18,694 bases of DNA from Rhodobiaceae bacterium UBA7378 (GTDB lineage Bacteria > Pseudomonadota > Alphaproteobacteria > RS24): contig DKNW01000134.1 of assembly GCA_002469805.1 (NCBI GenBank), positions 1 to 18,694 of the forward strand, in the 5' to 3' direction. The position numbers and the translations under genes are program-made. The notes under the pieces were generated by a model. That model did no database searches. It saw only the letters and a program-made list of their open reading frames with translations, and was not told the DNA's origin. Shown here piece by piece: positions 1 through 6,848 of this stretch (position 1 is the stretch's first letter; every line of letters starts with the position of its first letter).

Positions 1-1
1 C

Positions 2-700
2 ATCTCGACCAAAATCACCGAAGCCGAAAAAATCATCGCGCTCGCTGAGCGTTATGACGACGTAGTGTGTTCGGTAGGTATACACCCGCACGAAGCTGGC
101 AACGAACCCCCAACATCGGCTGATGATATCGTGCGTCTATCCCGCCATCCCAAAGTGGTTGGTGTTGGCGAGACAGGGCTTGATTATTTTTACGAACACA
201 GCCCACGCGACGCCCAACAACGCAATTTCAGGGCACATATTGCAGCAGCCCGCGAAACTGGCTTACCGCTCATAGTACACGCACGCGACGCAGATATAGA
301 CACGGCTGATATTTTGGAAGACGAAATGGCAAAAGGCGCATTTCCCGGCCTTATTCATTGCTTCACCGCCGGGCCTGAACTGGCCCAACGCGCGCTCGAT
401 ATCGGCTTTTATATTTCTATATCGGGTATTGCGACGTTCAAAAATGCAGAAACGCTGCGCCAAACCATTCGCATGGTACCGGAAGATCGCTTGCTTGTGG
501 AAACAGATGCGCCGTTTCTCGCACCCGTGCCGCATCGTGGCAAGCGCAATGAGCCTTCATTTGTAGCCGATACCGCTACCGCGCTGGCGACGCTGTTTGA
601 GACCGATTACGCTACGCTCGCCAACCAAACCACGCAAAACTTTTTCCGCTTGTTCAGCAAAGCGCCCGCGCAAACAATGACCGGAGACACCATATTATGA
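2..700 (+). CDS. tatD: TatD-family metal-dependent hydrolase/DNase, 5' end outside the window
   Basis: TatD proteins are TIM-barrel, divalent-metal hydrolases with 3'-5' DNase activity in the cytoplasm. The frame is open from base 2, so the gene starts upstream of the window. The first metal-binding HxH is not visible. What is seen: SVGIHPHE, the GETGLDYFYEHS segment carrying the metal-bridging Glu, IVHARDAD with a ligand His, IHCFTAG with another His, and VETDAPFLAP with the catalytic Asp, all in family order. The C-terminal part is complete and ends in TGA. That stop overlaps the ATG of the next gene (ATGA), so the two are translationally coupled. In many alphaproteobacteria tatD directly follows metG. 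Here metG lies about 13 kb away on the other strand. The GTG at 65 is not a real start, because homology continues upstream of it. Confidence 0.93.
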   Translation: MSTKITEAEKIIALAERYDDVVCSVGIHPHEAGNEPPTSADDIVRLSRHPKVVGVGETGLDYFYEHSPRDAQQRNFRAHIAAARETGLPLIVHARDADIDTADILEDEMAKGAFPGLIHCFTAGPELAQRALDIGFYISISGIATFKNAETLRQTIRMVPEDRLLVETDAPFLAPVPHRGKRNEPSFVADTATALATLFETDYATLANQTTQNFFRLFSKAPAQTMTGDTIL

Positions 701-1497
701 CAGTTACCTTTCGGATACTGGGTTGCGGTTCATCAGGTGGCGTGCCGCGCATTCATGGCGATTGGGGCGATTGCGATATTAACGAACCCAAAAACCGCCG
801 CACACGTTGCTCGATGCTGGTCACAAAATCGGGCGGGGAGGGCGACACCACAGCGCTCATCGACACATCTCCGGACATGCGCACGCAGCTCATTGACGCT
901 GGTACGGTTTGGTTGGATGCGGTGCTTTACACACATGACCATGCCGATCAAACCCATGGCATTGATGACTTACGCGCTATGGTATATGCAAAACGCGAGC
1001 GCATAAAAGTCTGGATGGACACCGCAACCTCAAAAACAATGAACCATCGCTTTGGCTATTGCTTCAGCGAAATACGAGACAGCAATTATCCCTCAATTCT
1101 GGAAGACAAACGGATATCGACGCCATATACCGACATCGAGATTGATGGTGCGGGCGGGACGCTAACCGTCACACCGTTCCGGCAAGTTCACGGGCGCATC
1201 GATTCCCTAGGCTTTCGTATCGGCGACATCGCCTATTCCAGCGATATCAGCGATTTGCCAGAAGAGAGCGAAACCATTTTGCAAGGGCTTGATACTTGGG
1301 TTGTAGATGCCTTAAGGCGCGCGCCACATCCGACGCATTTCCATCTCGACAAAACGCTGAAAATGATTGAAAAAATTAAACCCAGGCGCGCAGTTTTGAC
1401 CAATCTTCATATCGACATGGACTATCAGACGCTCATCAAAGAGCTACCACCGCATATAGTGCCGGCCTATGACGGTATGGAATTCTGCCAAATGTAG
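697..1497 (+). CDS. Metallo-beta-lactamase-fold hydrolase, PhnP-like
   Basis: This 266-residue cytoplasmic protein is an MBL-fold phosphodiesterase-type hydrolase close to PhnP. Visible motifs are the N-terminal LGCGSSGGVPRIHGDWG (residues 8-24), THDHADQTHG with metal ligands around His80, His82, Asp84 and His87, a His at 165, SSDISDLP with Asp183, and TNLHIDMDY near the C terminus with a further His. The THDHADQTHGIDDLR form is typical of the copy that follows tatD in alphaproteobacteria. The start is fixed by the ATGA overlap with tatD. Family members cleave cyclic phosphodiesters or related substrates, but the substrate of this subgroup is not known to me. No phosphonate genes are nearby, so a phosphonate role should not be assumed. 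It ends with TAG, and an unrelated ORF begins almost at once. Confidence 0.9.
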   Translation: MTVTFRILGCGSSGGVPRIHGDWGDCDINEPKNRRTRCSMLVTKSGGEGDTTALIDTSPDMRTQLIDAGTVWLDAVLYTHDHADQTHGIDDLRAMVYAKRERIKVWMDTATSKTMNHRFGYCFSEIRDSNYPSILEDKRISTPYTDIEIDGAGGTLTVTPFRQVHGRIDSLGFRIGDIAYSSDISDLPEESETILQGLDTWVVDALRRAPHPTHFHLDKTLKMIEKIKPRRAVLTNLHIDMDYQTLIKELPPHIVPAYDGMEFCQM

Positions 1498-1513
1498 GCA
1501 ATCACCCTATGAA

Positions 1514-1801
1514 ATGGTGCAGGCTGGCTGGAAGGTTACGCAAGCCCAGAACGTGCCAACAGGCAGTGGGCTTTCCTGCACGATTAGTCGCGCCTACAGT
1601 TCTGGCGGGTTAACAACATCGCAAAGCTCGATCAAAGGTAGTCGTGAGTTTCAGCGTCAGACGATTTCAGGGAACAAGCTGAAAGGGCGTTACAGGTGGA
1701 CCATAAACTATAACGGCAGTAGCTCTAATAACTGGATAAATATGAAGGTTGAGGATGCCGTTGGGCAAACAAAATGGTTCGCTTGGGAACTAGATTGCTA
1801 A
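1514..1801 (+). CDS. Unrecognised small ORF, possibly a 5'-truncated exported protein
   Basis: I do not recognise this protein. It has 95 residues if it starts at the ATG at 1514. An in-frame ATG at 1469 would lie inside the metallo-hydrolase gene. Neither start has a convincing Shine-Dalgarno site. The composition is that of a small extracellular beta domain: rich in Ser, Thr, Asn, Gly and Trp, with only two cysteines (Cys22 and the last residue, Cys95) that could form a disulfide. Yet there is no signal peptide. The sequence begins abruptly as if already in the mature part (AGWKVTQAQNVPTG). The likely reading is a gene that lost its 5' end where this segment was joined to the metallo-hydrolase gene. 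A genuine short gene coupled to the upstream stop is the alternative. The next ORF follows after 27 bases and could share a transcript. Confidence 0.4.
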   Translation: MVQAGWKVTQAQNVPTGSGLSCTISRAYSSGGLTTSQSSIKGSREFQRQTISGNKLKGRYRWTINYNGSSSNNWINMKVEDAVGQTKWFAWELDC

Positions 1802-1813
1802 GTGCAAACCGAG

Positions 1814-1820
1814 AGAGGAG
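1814..1820 (+). promoter_or_regulatory. Strong ribosome binding site for the small exported protein
   Basis: AGAGGAG lies 8 bases before the ATG at 1829. It is one of the better Shine-Dalgarno matches in the window and supports translation of the 96-residue ORF. By contrast, the ORF just upstream lacks such a site. Confidence 0.6.
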
Positions 1821-1828
1821 TATAAATT

Positions 1829-2119
1829 ATGTATAAATATGTGTTTTCAGTAGGTGCTGTATTGTGCATCGGCTCGACGAGTGTCAGCGCGAACAATATT
1901 ATCAGCGATGTGTGTGTCGCCGCGGGCAGCGATTACACACTGACGGTAACTGTAGCTGACGCTTTGACCTCCAGTGCGGTTATCAACTGGAACGGTACCG
2001 CGTTGACCGGGCCGTTTACCTTGTCGAACAATGATCTCTCAATATCCGCCACAACTACAGTGACGCCATGCGTGGAAGAAGGCACCATAACGGTAACTGA
2101 CGGTGGAACGACGTTTTAG
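1829..2119 (+). CDS. Small exported protein of unknown function
   Basis: This 96-residue protein has a good ribosome binding site and a probable Sec signal peptide: a short Lys-containing N region, a hydrophobic core over about residues 5-15, and a cut predicted after Ala21 in STSVSA. The mature part is about 75 residues, acidic, and rich in Thr, Val and Ser in alternating patterns that suggest beta strands. It has two cysteines (Cys29 and Cys81) placed to bracket the domain, which fits a single disulfide in a periplasmic or secreted Ig-like beta sandwich. I recognise no family. No partner gene is visible except the preceding ORF, which has a similar two-cysteine, Ser/Thr-rich make-up. The two may be a co-transcribed pair or the remains of one secreted-protein locus. 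Confidence 0.6.
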   Translation: MYKYVFSVGAVLCIGSTSVSANNIISDVCVAAGSDYTLTVTVADALTSSAVINWNGTALTGPFTLSNNDLSISATTTVTPCVEEGTITVTDGGTTF

Positions 2120-2222
2120 AACTGTTCTTGGGCTTGCCTATGATTTGTCATAATATAAATTATGCGAATTATAGATATGGGTGGATTAAAATAAATGCGT
2201 GTACCCACAATTATCAAAGCCC

Positions 2223-4034
2223 CTACACCTCTTCAGCATCAACGCCAAGTTTGTCCATGAGTGGTTTCAGATATGGCGCATATGCGCGCCATGCCTGAGA
2301 GCTGCCAGTATACATTTTTTGGCGTACTTGGCTCTGGCTAGCTGTACGCACAGGCCGGCTGGTCTCATGAAAATCGAGGCACTGCGGTTCAAATTCTAGC
2401 CCGCAAAAATCGAGCAGCGCCCGGGTCTCGCCTTCTTGATTTTTGGTCAGGCGATCATAATCCAACTCATATATTGTCTCACCAAACTTTTTGCGCCAGA
2501 ACCCCATCAGGTCTTCATAAAACTTATAATACGTTCCCAGTGTCTCGAGATCATTGCCGAAATTCATTCCACGCGCAGGAAAAAACCGTTGGTAATTCGA
2601 CCAACACACCGCCATCGGGTCACGATTAGTATGAATAATACACGCATCAGGGAACGCGGCGCGGATGAAGCCGAGGCGCATGAAATTATGCGGTAACTTA
2701 TCGATAACAATCGGCTCGCTCACGTTAAGCTCGATAATCTTGTCCATATAATCCCTACCAATAGACGAAAACGCCCGGTCAACCAGCTTCACATCCGGTT
2801 GCTGCGTGAAGTAATACATCAACTCATCGGTAATCTCGTTCATGGCGTTTAACTCGCCTGCGCCGTATACCGCAGAATGGCTGGAAAGAATTTGTTCCGT
2901 CAATGACGTGCCCGATCGCGGCATGCCGACAATGAAAATCAGCTTCTTATCCGCCGATGTAGGTTTCACATGCGCCTCATCCGGGTTCAAATTGTGAAAA
3001 TCCACCGGCGCAAAAATATGCTTTAGCGTTTTAAACCGTACGCGCGACCGCTCCTCATCATAGGCAACGTCTTGCAGCTGCAGCGCGTTGCTTTTCTTGT
3101 AATAGGTGAAAGCCTCTTTGGAGTTGCCACGGTCGTGTTCAGCCTTCCCAAGCGCAAAACCGGCCACTGCCCGACTTCTAGGTCCGAGGCTTTGTTTGGA
3201 GAATTGCTTTTTTAATTTGTCCAAAACAGGCTGATGGCGGGCGGTGATTTTCTCAAGCTGAATCAGCCCGCTTAGGGCAGCAATCGACCCCGGATCGATT
3301 TTTAAGGCCAAACGATATTGCGCCCGCGCCGATTTGACATCACCTACCATGCCCAGAACACGGCCCTTTTGTATATGGCCTTGTAGTTTGTGCTGTTTTT
3401 GCGCGATCGCTTGATCACATAGGCCGAGCGCGTCATCAGTATTATCGAGGTGCGACAGGCTATCAGCCAAGTTCAACATCAGCCCCCCATCATCAGGCCG
3501 GGTCAGAAGCAACTTGCGATAGTGTTTTTCAGCGCGGTCATATTGCCGACCCTCGAGATAAGTATTGGCAAGAACTTCAACAAGCTCAGCGTTCGCAGGC
3601 GCTAATGCCTCGGCTTTCTCGAGATATTCGGCGGCTTTGTGGTGCATCTCGATCATATTATAGGCCGACCCAATAGCGCATAAGGCTTCTAGATTATCCG
3701 GCTCAATGGCTAGCCAATTCAAATAGACTGGCAACGCTTTACGATGGTCTTCAAGTGCCGTGTGACACAGCGCCAAATGCCGCAACACTTTAGCATTGTC
3801 CGGTAACGTCTTTGACAATTCCTGAAGCAATGGCAATGCCATTTTGTGTTTACCGTCAACAACATAAATAAGCGCGAGACTGAGACGCAAAGGGGTTTGA
3901 TCTGGGTACTTATCGACAAGTTTCTCGGCAAACTGGGAAGCCTTGACGAGCTTCTTGTCTGTTAAAAGTCCGGTGAGATGAAGGCGTTCCGACTGGGTTA
4001 GCCCATCATTGGTATGTAAATTTTCTGTGGTCAT
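2223..4034 (-). CDS. TPR-repeat sulfotransferase
   Basis: The protein has 603 residues. Residues about 15-320 are tetratricopeptide-like helical repeats, with recurring A/L patterns and the P-(D/N) repeat ends seen in EPDNLEAL and RPDDGGLM. Residues about 360-585 form a PAPS-dependent sulfotransferase domain. The 5'-phosphosulfate loop is FIVGMPRSGTSLTEQIL (367-383). The 3'-phosphate site is HTNRDPMAVCWSNYQRF (468-484), with the usual Arg and Ser. A conserved C-terminal stretch, TASQSQVRQKMYTGSS (564-579), is typical of TPR-sulfotransferases. The family transfers sulfate from PAPS to an acceptor, with the TPR part thought to bind it. The acceptor here cannot be told from sequence. No signal peptide or membrane segment is seen. 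The gene is monocistronic on this strand, with no glycosyltransferase, capsule or PAPS-synthesis neighbour. The ATG at 4034 has an A-rich leader and no Shine-Dalgarno match. Confidence 0.9.
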   Translation of the reverse strand: MTTENLHTNDGLTQSERLHLTGLLTDKKLVKASQFAEKLVDKYPDQTPLRLSLALIYVVDGKHKMALPLLQELSKTLPDNAKVLRHLALCHTALEDHRKALPVYLNWLAIEPDNLEALCAIGSAYNMIEMHHKAAEYLEKAEALAPANAELVEVLANTYLEGRQYDRAEKHYRKLLLTRPDDGGLMLNLADSLSHLDNTDDALGLCDQAIAQKQHKLQGHIQKGRVLGMVGDVKSARAQYRLALKIDPGSIAALSGLIQLEKITARHQPVLDKLKKQFSKQSLGPRSRAVAGFALGKAEHDRGNSKEAFTYYKKSNALQLQDVAYDEERSRVRFKTLKHIFAPVDFHNLNPDEAHVKPTSADKKLIFIVGMPRSGTSLTEQILSSHSAVYGAGELNAMNEITDELMYYFTQQPDVKLVDRAFSSIGRDYMDKIIELNVSEPIVIDKLPHNFMRLGFIRAAFPDACIIHTNRDPMAVCWSNYQRFFPARGMNFGNDLETLGTYYKFYEDLMGFWRKKFGETIYELDYDRLTKNQEGETRALLDFCGLEFEPQCLDFHETSRPVRTASQSQVRQKMYTGSSQAWRAYAPYLKPLMDKLGVDAEEV

Positions 4035-4060
4035 AATTATTTTTTTTATTTTGAAACACT

Positions 4061-4089
4061 TAAATATTCCCTAAAGCACGCGAATTCAA
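4061..4089 (-). promoter_or_regulatory. Possible sigma-70-type promoter for the TPR-sulfotransferase
   Basis: On the minus strand TTGAAT (4089-4084) and TATTTA (4066-4061) are separated by exactly 17 bases. Transcription from here would begin about 20 bases before the ATG at 4034, leaving a short A-rich 5' leader. The -10 box is a weak match, so this is only a candidate. The surrounding spacer (4035-4132) shows nothing else. Confidence 0.28.
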
Positions 4090-4132
4090 TACACAAGCTA
4101 ATTCTTAAATCGACGGCACACGCTGTCCTGAA

Positions 4133-4735
4133 CTACACGGCTTCGAAAGCGAAATCACGCACCGAGATCACGCGGCTGAGCCGCCCTTCCCCGTCGAGTA
4201 CGGGCAAATGGCGAAATTTACCATCGCGCATGGTCGTAAGCGCATCGACAAGCAAATCCGTTTCGCGCACGCTGGTAACCGGCGCAATCATATAGTCAGC
4301 AACCGTTGCCTGCCGCCAGCCATGTGGTGCCGTTACCACCAGGCGCACCACGTCGCGCTCTGAGAAAATACCGAGAGGTTTATCGTCCGCATCAAGCACA
4401 AGCGCCGCCCCAACCCGCAGGCTCATCATTAATTGGCAGCAATCGGTTACCGACTGGTCGGTGCGCACGCGCAAACCTTCTGAGACAGGGTTTAACTTCA
4501 AAAAATCTGCCACGCTATCAGTTGGCGACATGAAATTTTGCAAAGCTACAATCTGAAAACGCATCAGTGCATCGTCAACCGTTGCCTGCGCCCTGCCGCG
4601 CCATACTGCTTCAGCCTTAGCAAAATCATCGTAAATGCCGACGAGCGACAGATCGGAAATGCTTTGAAACTGGCTACCACCAATGGCTGCAAGCCGTCCG
4701 CCTAAAACCAAATATAGATTATCTTTGCCGAGCAC
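4133..4735 (-). CDS. DUF4170-like domain fused to a CBS-domain pair
   Basis: This is a 200-residue soluble protein. Residues about 6-70 resemble the small alphaproteobacterial DUF4170 family: LYLVLGGR near the start, then SLVGIYDDFAKAEAVWRG, AQATVDDALMRF, and a final short helix. DUF4170 normally stands alone as a protein of about 80 residues. Residues about 85-196 carry two CBS motifs. The first runs VTDCCQLMMSLRVGAALVL with GIFSERDVVR; the second runs DALTTMRDGKFRHLPVL with GRVIS-like SRVISVRDFAF. CBS pairs usually bind adenine nucleotides and regulate a partner, but there is no catalytic or channel domain here, so the partner is unknown. The start is GTG at 4735, chosen because AAGAGGT lies 5 bases before it and the DUF4170 homology starts right after. 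The gene is divergent from mazG across a 91-base spacer containing inverted repeats. Confidence 0.82.
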   Translation of the reverse strand: MLGKDNLYLVLGGRLAAIGGSQFQSISDLSLVGIYDDFAKAEAVWRGRAQATVDDALMRFQIVALQNFMSPTDSVADFLKLNPVSEGLRVRTDQSVTDCCQLMMSLRVGAALVLDADDKPLGIFSERDVVRLVVTAPHGWRQATVADYMIAPVTSVRETDLLVDALTTMRDGKFRHLPVLDGEGRLSRVISVRDFAFEAV

Positions 4736-4776
4736 CTGATACCTCTTGAATAGAAAGAATCAACATAACGTCTCAT

Positions 4777-4800
4777 TATGACAAGTATATAGTCATATAC
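4777..4800. repeat. Overlapping inverted repeats between the CBS gene and mazG
   Basis: Two perfect dyads share this short AT-rich stretch between divergent genes. TATGAC (4777-4782) pairs with GTCATA (4792-4797) across 9 bases. GTATAT (4785-4790) pairs with ATATAC (4795-4800) across 4 bases. The position between two divergent starts suits an operator for a dimeric regulator, but no regulator gene adjoins it. This is inference from symmetry and place only. Confidence 0.35.
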
Positions 4801-4826
4801 AGGTAGCCTTTTACGGGAGAAAAACC

Positions 4827-5615
4827 ATGACCGACACCAGCCCCCTCTTGCGTATTCTAGGCATTATGAAAGCCCTTCGAACACCACAAACTGGATGCCC
4901 TTGGGATCTTGAGCAAACTTTTTCATCCATCGTTCCCTATACAATCGAAGAGGCATATGAAGTGGCTGACGCTGTCGAAAGCGGCGATATGGACATGTTA
5001 AAAGACGAATTGGGCGACCTCCTGCTTCAGGTTGTCTTTCATGCGCGCATGGCTGAAGAAGCCGGTCATTTCAATTTCTTTGATGTCGCAACAGCCATAT
5101 CCGACAAGATGGAACGCCGCCACCCGCATGTTTTTGGTGATGCTAAACGTGCGGATGCTGAAAACGTGAGAGCCAACTGGGAAGAGATGAAAGCCAGCGA
5201 ACGAGCAAGCAAGGCGAAAACTTCGCCTGCCAGTCTTTTGGATGATATTGCCGTAGCCCTGCCTGGCTTGTCGCGGGCCGTAAAGTTGCAAAAACGCGCG
5301 GCTCGCGTGGGTTTTGACTGGGATCAGGCGGCGCCGATATTTGCCAAACTCGACGAAGAGATTAGCGAGCTGAAAGCCGAAATGCAGGTCGAACCCCCAA
5401 ATGTAGCCCGCCTTGAAGATGAATTAGGGGACGTTTTGTTTGTCGCAGCTAATATTGCGCGACATTTGGGCGTCGATCCAGAGGCAGCCATTCGAAGTAC
5501 CAATGCGAAATTTACGCGGCGTTTCAAATGGATGGAAGAAAACGCAGATCTCGTAGACCTGTCATTAGAGGAAATGGAACAGGTCTGGATACAGGCAAAA
5601 ACGCAAACCGCCTAG
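4827..5615 (+). CDS. mazG: Nucleoside triphosphate pyrophosphohydrolase MazG
   Basis: MazG hydrolyses (d)NTPs to NMP and pyrophosphate, a cytoplasmic house-cleaning activity also linked to lowering ppGpp under starvation. At 262 residues it has the full two-domain length. The N-terminal domain has the entry signature CPWDLEQTF (24-32), then EEAYEV (41-46) and DELGDLLLQVVFHARMAEE (60-78), the four-helix metal site, and RRHPHVFGD (97-105). The second domain has GFDW (162-165), EEISELK (177-183) and EDELGDVLF (197-205), so both Glu/Asp metal sites are kept. The ATG at 4827 is preceded by a GGGAG site about 8 bases upstream. It converges on hfq with only 11 bases between stops. In many alphaproteobacteria mazG follows hfq and hflX on the same strand. 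Here it is inverted and hflX is absent. Confidence 0.95.
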   Translation: MTDTSPLLRILGIMKALRTPQTGCPWDLEQTFSSIVPYTIEEAYEVADAVESGDMDMLKDELGDLLLQVVFHARMAEEAGHFNFFDVATAISDKMERRHPHVFGDAKRADAENVRANWEEMKASERASKAKTSPASLLDDIAVALPGLSRAVKLQKRAARVGFDWDQAAPIFAKLDEEISELKAEMQVEPPNVARLEDELGDVLFVAANIARHLGVDPEAAIRSTNAKFTRRFKWMEENADLVDLSLEEMEQVWIQAKTQTA

Positions 5616-5626
5616 GGGCCACGCGC

Positions 5627-5857
5627 TTAAGCTTCGGCAATTTCCACCGGGTTATTCGGCATAATCGTCGAAATTGCGTGCTTGTACACAAGTTGGGAGT
5701 GTCCATCACGGCTCAACAGCATGGAATTCACATCGATCCATGTTATCGAGCCCTGAAGTTTCACGCCATTCACTAGGAATATAGTTAGTGGCACCTTCTG
5801 TTCACATACATGAGACAGGAAGGCTTCTTCAAGATTTGATGTCGAACTGGTGGTCAT
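5627..5857 (-). CDS. hfq: RNA chaperone Hfq, divergent form
   Basis: Hfq is the hexameric Sm-like RNA chaperone that pairs small RNAs with mRNAs. With the start at the ATG at 5857 the protein has 76 residues. A GTG at 5899 would add 14 residues outside the family. Family hallmarks are the Sm1 part PLTIFLVNGVKLQG and the Sm2 box SQLVYKHAISTIMP. By E. coli numbering several functional positions differ: Gln8 and Asp9 are Glu, the rim Arg16-Arg17 are Cys-Glu, Arg19 is Lys, and proximal-pore Gln41-Phe42 are Val-Asn. Lys31, Tyr55, Lys56 and His57 are kept, and Tyr25 is Phe as in many alphaproteobacteria. It follows dat after 109 bases, as commonly found, but mazG lies inverted just beyond and hflX is not there. 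The Shine-Dalgarno match is weak. Confidence 0.92.
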   Translation of the reverse strand: MTTSSTSNLEEAFLSHVCEQKVPLTIFLVNGVKLQGSITWIDVNSMLLSRDGHSQLVYKHAISTIMPNNPVEIAEA

Positions 5858-5944
5858 GGGTAAGGCCCAATTTATTAATGGGGAAGGACAAGAGGACACT
5901 TGCGCAAAATTCCCCGTTCATCCGTGCGCGAATCCCATATTACA

Positions 5945-5957
5945 CAACCTTTGGTTG
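5945..5957. repeat. Short stem-loop between dat and hfq
   Basis: CAACC-TTT-GGTTG forms a perfect 5-base stem with a 3-base loop in the 109-base spacer downstream of dat and upstream of hfq. On the transcribed minus strand it is not followed by a run of U, so it is not a standard terminator. It could be chance. The rest of the spacer shows no clear promoter. Confidence 0.25.
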
Positions 5958-5966
5958 GTTTATATA

Positions 5967-6824
5967 CTAATTTTCAATTAATGAGTGTTGAATGTAGCGC
6001 GCCGCAATAGCCTGTGATATCGGCCCGGGTCGACCATCACCGACCTTTTTTGCATCAATTTGCACCACGGGAAACACCGCTAAAGTCGACGCGGTAGAGA
6101 AACATTCACGGGCCGAAAGCGCCTCTGAAACACTGAAGGCACGCTCTTCAAATGACACATCCATATCACCAATTAGGCTCATAAGTATCTGACGAACAAT
6201 GCCATTTAGAATACCACCATCTGCCGGTCGGGTACGTAAAACGCCGTTTGCATCCACAATCCACGCATTTGTTGCCGCGCCCTCGGTCACCAGTCCTTCG
6301 GTGTCAACCTGCCAGGCCTCCTGAACGCCCTTCTCGACAGCTTCCTGCCGCGCCAGAACATTTGGGAGCAATGAGATTGACTTTATGTCGCACCTTGCCC
6401 AGCGCTGGTCAGGCACCGTTACAACGCTAATTCCGTGTTCCAACACGGCCGCACGCCGGTTTGGGTCCGTAGCGCGGGCGGTAACAACAAGCACCGGCTT
6501 CAAGCCACTTGCATATCCATGCTCACGGCGGGCAACGCCACGGGTGATCTGCATATAAACAATGCCGTCTGATACACGATTGCGGGTGATTGTCTCGCGC
6601 AGAACGATTTTCAGGGCGCCATCGCTCATTGGGGCCGGGATGCTCAACTCCGCCAAGGAGCGCGCCAGCCGCGCTAAATGGGCATCTTCGTCAAGTAATT
6701 GACCGTGATGCACCGCGCACACTTCATATACGCCGTCGGCAAATTGGTAACCACGATCTTCAACCTGAATGCCGGGCAGATCTATCGGCTGATAAACACC
6801 GTCAACATAGGCAATTCGAGACAT
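5967..6824 (-). CDS. dat: D-amino-acid aminotransferase (PLP fold-type IV)
   Basis: This 285-residue enzyme is a class IV PLP aminotransferase and most resembles D-alanine/D-amino-acid aminotransferases, which interconvert D-Ala and D-Glu with their 2-oxo acids. Visible signs are VEDRGYQFADGVYEV (21-35), the early class IV signature, and the RWARCDIKSISLLPN box (141-155) with the PLP lysine Lys148. Then come VTEGAATNAWIV with Glu181, and a Gly-Ile-Leu-Asn-Gly-Ile phosphate-binding turn. CDIKS at the lysine is typical of D-amino-acid rather than branched-chain enzymes. The ATG at 6824 has GGAG 6 bases upstream. It lies 24 bases after trkH and upstream of hfq, the common alphaproteobacterial position. 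Its products could feed peptidoglycan synthesis, though this is inferred from the family only. A branched-chain or 4-amino-4-deoxychorismate lyase role is less likely. Confidence 0.88.
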   Translation of the reverse strand: MSRIAYVDGVYQPIDLPGIQVEDRGYQFADGVYEVCAVHHGQLLDEDAHLARLARSLAELSIPAPMSDGALKIVLRETITRNRVSDGIVYMQITRGVARREHGYASGLKPVLVVTARATDPNRRAAVLEHGISVVTVPDQRWARCDIKSISLLPNVLARQEAVEKGVQEAWQVDTEGLVTEGAATNAWIVDANGVLRTRPADGGILNGIVRQILMSLIGDMDVSFEERAFSVSEALSARECFSTASTLAVFPVVQIDAKKVGDGRPGPISQAIAARYIQHSLIEN

Positions 6825-6848
6825 TCAAACTCCATAGGCGCCGAATAA

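Noticed and set aside
2120..2222. AT-rich spacer as a terminator or attachment site
   Set aside because: Only weak, long-loop complementarity (TGGGT with ACCCA) and no T run; no matching direct repeat found by eye.
5625..5632. GCTTAAGC palindrome at the hfq stop as a bidirectional terminator
   Set aside because: Only 8 bases, no loop and no T runs on either side.
5858..5899. Upstream GTG start for hfq
   Set aside because: The extra 14 residues have no family counterpart, and the ATG at 5857 gives the normal Hfq N terminus.
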